Shown here: positions 30,262 through 32,468 of the stretch, piece after piece | Position numbering within the stretch: position 1 is the stretch's first letter | Layout: the number at the start of each line of letters is the position of its first letter | Assembly: GCA_017466495.1 (NCBI GenBank) | Contig: JAFTUB010000142.1 | Coordinates: 1-32,468 of the forward strand | Origin: Clostridia bacterium | Lineage (GTDB): Bacteria; Bacillota; Clostridia; Oscillospirales; CAG-272 | DNA length: 32,468 bases | Direction of reading: 5' to 3' | Translations under genes and position numbers: made by a program | The notes under the pieces: generated by a model | The model's input: only the letters and a program-made list of their open reading frames with translations | Told to the model about the DNA's origin: nothing | Databases searched by the model: none

Positions 30262-31620
30262 ATGTATGATCTGATTGTACTGGGCGGCGGCCCTGCCGGC
30301 TACAATGCCGCAGAGCGCGCAGGCCATGCGGGTCTGAAGACCCTGGTCATCGAAGAGAGAGCACTGGGCGGCGTTTGCCTCAACGAGGGCTGCATCCCCA
30401 CCAAGACTCTGCTCTATTCCGCAAAGATCTACGACTACGCCAAGCACGGCAAGGATTACGGTGTGACCTTCGGCTCCGCCGCCATCGACCATGCTTTCGT
30501 GGTCAACCGCAAGAACGGCGTGGTCAAGCAGCTGGTTTCCGGCGTTGGCGCAAAGCTGAAGAAGTGCGGCGTTGAGGTGGTCAAGGCTTCCGCCGTGATC
30601 AAGGAAAGAAACGCCGAGGGCTTCGTGGTTACCGCTGAGGGCAAGGACTATGTGGGTAAGCAGCTGCTGATCGCCACCGGTTCCTCCCCCGCCCTGCCTC
30701 CCATCGACGGTCTGGCTGACTCCCTCAAGGAGGGCTTCGCCCTGACCAACCGTGAGATCCTGGACATTACCGATATCCCCAAGACCATCGTGGTGGTGGG
30801 CGGCGGTGTCATCGGCCTTGAGATGGCTTCCTACTTCAACTCCGTGGGCTCCAAGGTCTACGTGGTGGAGATGATGGACCACATCGCAGGTGCTGTTGAC
30901 CGCGACATTTCCAAGCTCCTGCAGAAGGATTACGCTTCCCGCGGTGTCGAGTTCATCCTCGGCGCTAAGGTTACCTCCATCAAGAACAAGACCGTCTCCT
31001 ACGAGAAGGACGGCAAGATCACCGAGATCCCCGCTGACTATGCCCTGGTCTCCATCGGCCGCCGTGCCCGCACCGCAGGCATCGGCTGCGAGAACATCGG
31101 CCTGAAGCTGGAGCGCGGCGCCATCGTCACCGACGAGCTGGGCAAGACCAATGTTCCCGGTGTCTGGGCTGCAGGTGACGTCAACGGCAAGTCCATGCTG
31201 GCACACACCGCTTACCGCGAGGGTGAGGTCTGCATCAACAATATCCTGGGCAAGAAGGACAGAGTCAACTACAACTCCATCCCCGCCGTCATCTACACCA
31301 ACCCCGAGGTTGCCTCTGTGGGCGAAACCGAGGAGTCTGCCAAGGCTAAGGGTCTTGACGTGGATGTCAAGAGCGTAACCCTCAAGTACAGCGGCAGATA
31401 CATCGCCGAGAATGAGCACGGCTACGGCATTCTTAAGGTGATCACCGACAAGAAGCACAAGAACATTGTCGGTCTGCACATGATCGGTTCCTACGCATCC
31501 GAAATCATCTACGGCGCTGCCATGATGGTGGAGACCGAGATGCGCGTGGAAGACATCCAGAAGCTGGTATTCCCGCATCCCACCGTTTGCGAGGTTATCC
31601 GCGAGTCCATGTTTATGTAA
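30262..31620 (+). CDS. lpdA: Dihydrolipoamide dehydrogenase (E3)
   Basis: 452 residues. The FAD motif LIVLGGGPAGYNAAERAGHAG opens the chain, followed by the redox-active disulfide GGVCLNEGCIPTK (about residues 36-48), the NAD motif TIVVVGGGVIGLEMASYF (about 176-193) and the second FAD motif VWAAGDV. Near the end FPHPTVCEVIRE carries the catalytic His-Pro-Thr. It reoxidises the lipoyl groups of E2 with NAD+. No lipoyl domain is fused to it. It follows E2 by 31 bases with an AGGAG site and precedes E1 by 25. Confidence 0.95.
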   Translation: MYDLIVLGGGPAGYNAAERAGHAGLKTLVIEERALGGVCLNEGCIPTKTLLYSAKIYDYAKHGKDYGVTFGSAAIDHAFVVNRKNGVVKQLVSGVGAKLKKCGVEVVKASAVIKERNAEGFVVTAEGKDYVGKQLLIATGSSPALPPIDGLADSLKEGFALTNREILDITDIPKTIVVVGGGVIGLEMASYFNSVGSKVYVVEMMDHIAGAVDRDISKLLQKDYASRGVEFILGAKVTSIKNKTVSYEKDGKITEIPADYALVSIGRRARTAGIGCENIGLKLERGAIVTDELGKTNVPGVWAAGDVNGKSMLAHTAYREGEVCINNILGKKDRVNYNSIPAVIYTNPEVASVGETEESAKAKGLDVDVKSVTLKYSGRYIAENEHGYGILKVITDKKHKNIVGLHMIGSYASEIIYGAAMMVETEMRVEDIQKLVFPHPTVCEVIRESMFM

Positions 31621-31645
31621 AAATTTTATAAGGAGATAAAAAACC

Positions 31646-32468
31646 ATGCCTAAGAGTCAATATGTCGATCCCGGCAAAGCCTTTGATGCCGGTTACATCC
31701 ACTTCGAGGACATTCCTGTTTGTCAGTACAACAAGACCCTCGCAGAAGAGCTGAAGATCTACTCCAAAGAGGACATGATGCGCATCTACCGCGACATGGC
31801 CATCATCCGCGAGTTCGAGACCATGCTCAACGAGGTCAAGACCAAGAGCTGCTACAACGGCGTTGAGTACAACAACCCCGGTCCTGCTCACCTGTCCATC
31901 GGTCAGGAGGCTTCGGCTGTCGGTGAGGCTTACTGCCTCGATATCAATGACCTTTCCTTCGGTTCCCACCGCAGCCACGGTGAGATCCTGGCAAAGGGCC
32001 TCTCCTCCATCGAGAAGCTGGACGAGACCGAGCTCTACGACATCATGAAGGAGTTCCTGGGCGGTTCTGTTCTCGCAGTTGTGGAGAAGCACATGAACGC
32101 CGGCGGCAACATCAAGGAGCTGGCCATCAACTTCCTGCTCTACGGTGCGCTCGCTGAGATTTTCGCCAGAACCACCGGTTTCAACCGCGGTCTCGGCGGC
32201 TCCATGCACGCTTTCTTCATTCCCTTCGGTCTGATGCCCAACAACGCAATCGTCGGCGCATCCGCTCCCATCGCTCTGGGTGCTGCTCTCTACAAGAGAT
32301 CCAACCACAAGCCCGGTATCGTTATCTCCAACTGCGGTGATGGCGCAACCGGCCGCGGCCCCGTGCTTGAGTCCCTCAACTTCGCTTCCATGGACCAGAT
32401 CACCAAGCTCTGGGGTATGGACGGCAAGTTCAGCGACGGCGGTATGCCCATCCTCTTCAACGTATTCA
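31646..32468 (+). CDS. Thiamine-diphosphate E1 component of the 2-oxoacid dehydrogenase, N-terminal part
   Basis: The first 274 codons of a gene running off the right edge. The E1-alpha landmarks are present: PGPAHLSIGQEASAVGEAY (about residues 78-96), GSHRSHGEILAKG (106-118), GLGGSMHAFF (182-191), IVGASAPIALGAAL and the thiamine-diphosphate motif CGDGATGRGPVLESLNFA (230-247). Between LAKG and AEIFAR an extra segment of about 45-50 residues (residues 119-168) is inserted compared with ordinary E1-alpha. Such forms occur in E1 proteins where alpha and beta parts are fused, so the complete gene may be about 800 residues, but the end is out of view. Pyruvate or acetoin are the likeliest substrates. 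The ATG has AAGGAG ten bases upstream. Confidence 0.88.
   Translation, partial: MPKSQYVDPGKAFDAGYIHFEDIPVCQYNKTLAEELKIYSKEDMMRIYRDMAIIREFETMLNEVKTKSCYNGVEYNNPGPAHLSIGQEASAVGEAYCLDINDLSFGSHRSHGEILAKGLSSIEKLDETELYDIMKEFLGGSVLAVVEKHMNAGGNIKELAINFLLYGALAEIFARTTGFNRGLGGSMHAFFIPFGLMPNNAIVGASAPIALGAALYKRSNHKPGIVISNCGDGATGRGPVLESLNFASMDQITKLWGMDGKFSDGGMPILFNVF

Noticed and set aside
28896..31647. Long minus-strand reading frames of over 400 codons opposite E2 and E3
   Set aside because: They mirror the strong GC-rich codon bias of the sense genes, have repetitive Gly/Val/Leu composition, and no ribosome sites.
1..32468. CRISPR arrays, tRNA or rRNA genes, transposases, phage genes, known riboswitches
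   Set aside because: None was seen on either strand by eye; the only repeats are the hexamer array, the MITE-like element and terminator-type hairpins.

Overview
The window looks like chromosome of a moderately high-GC member of the Bacillota, class Clostridia (possibly Oscillospiraceae or a relative). The signs are AGGAGG-type ribosome binding sites almost everywhere, housekeeping promoters with 17-bp spacers, long perfect-arm Rho-independent terminators, a BY-kinase/PHP-phosphatase exopolysaccharide system, a UmuC-YolD pair, a manganese catalase and a short GC-rich inverted-repeat element of a kind common in gut Clostridia. The family-level assignment is inference. No rRNA, tRNA, CRISPR array, phage or transposase gene was seen.

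Left part (1-5620, all minus strand): the start of an exopolysaccharide/capsule operon with its own promoter at 5592-5620. In order of transcription it encodes a PHP-type tyrosine phosphatase, a membrane-anchored Ig-like repeat protein, two consecutive chain-length-regulator/tyrosine-kinase fusions (the second ending in a Tyr-Gly repeat tail), a small S26-type signal-peptidase-like protein and a membrane protein cut by the window edge.

Middle-left (5784-12494): a manganese catalase and an FAD/Rieske oxidoreductase (likely oxidative-stress operon), an ECF sigma factor with a putative membrane anti-sigma partner, pyroglutamyl peptidase, and a surface 5'-nucleotidase read rightward. Centre (12501-20821): a six-gene minus-strand operon (UPF0316 membrane protein, acetyltransferase, radical SAM, Cys-rich unknown, nitroreductase, MGMT-like protein). 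Divergent from it is an orphan lactate-racemase-type larA, followed by umuC-yolD, an XRE regulator broken by an in-frame TGA, and a small membrane protein.

Right part (20825-32468): a MerR regulator/hydrolase operon, a MATE exporter interrupted by a one-base shift in a G7 run and preceded by a structured leader with a terminator hairpin, an unrecognised 576-residue protein, a BCP-type peroxiredoxin, the inverted-repeat element, a cyclase-family hydrolase, and a Crp/Fnr regulator abutting thioredoxin. Last is a strongly codon-biased 2-oxoacid dehydrogenase operon in the unusual order E2-E3-E1, cut by the right edge.

The most interesting items are the MATE leader (candidate attenuator or riboswitch), the hexamer repeat that encodes the kinase tail, the palindromes placed as operators around the Crp/Fnr and thioredoxin genes, the unassigned Cys-rich and 576-residue proteins, and the inserted segment in the E1 subunit. 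No complete system that I can show to be new was identified.
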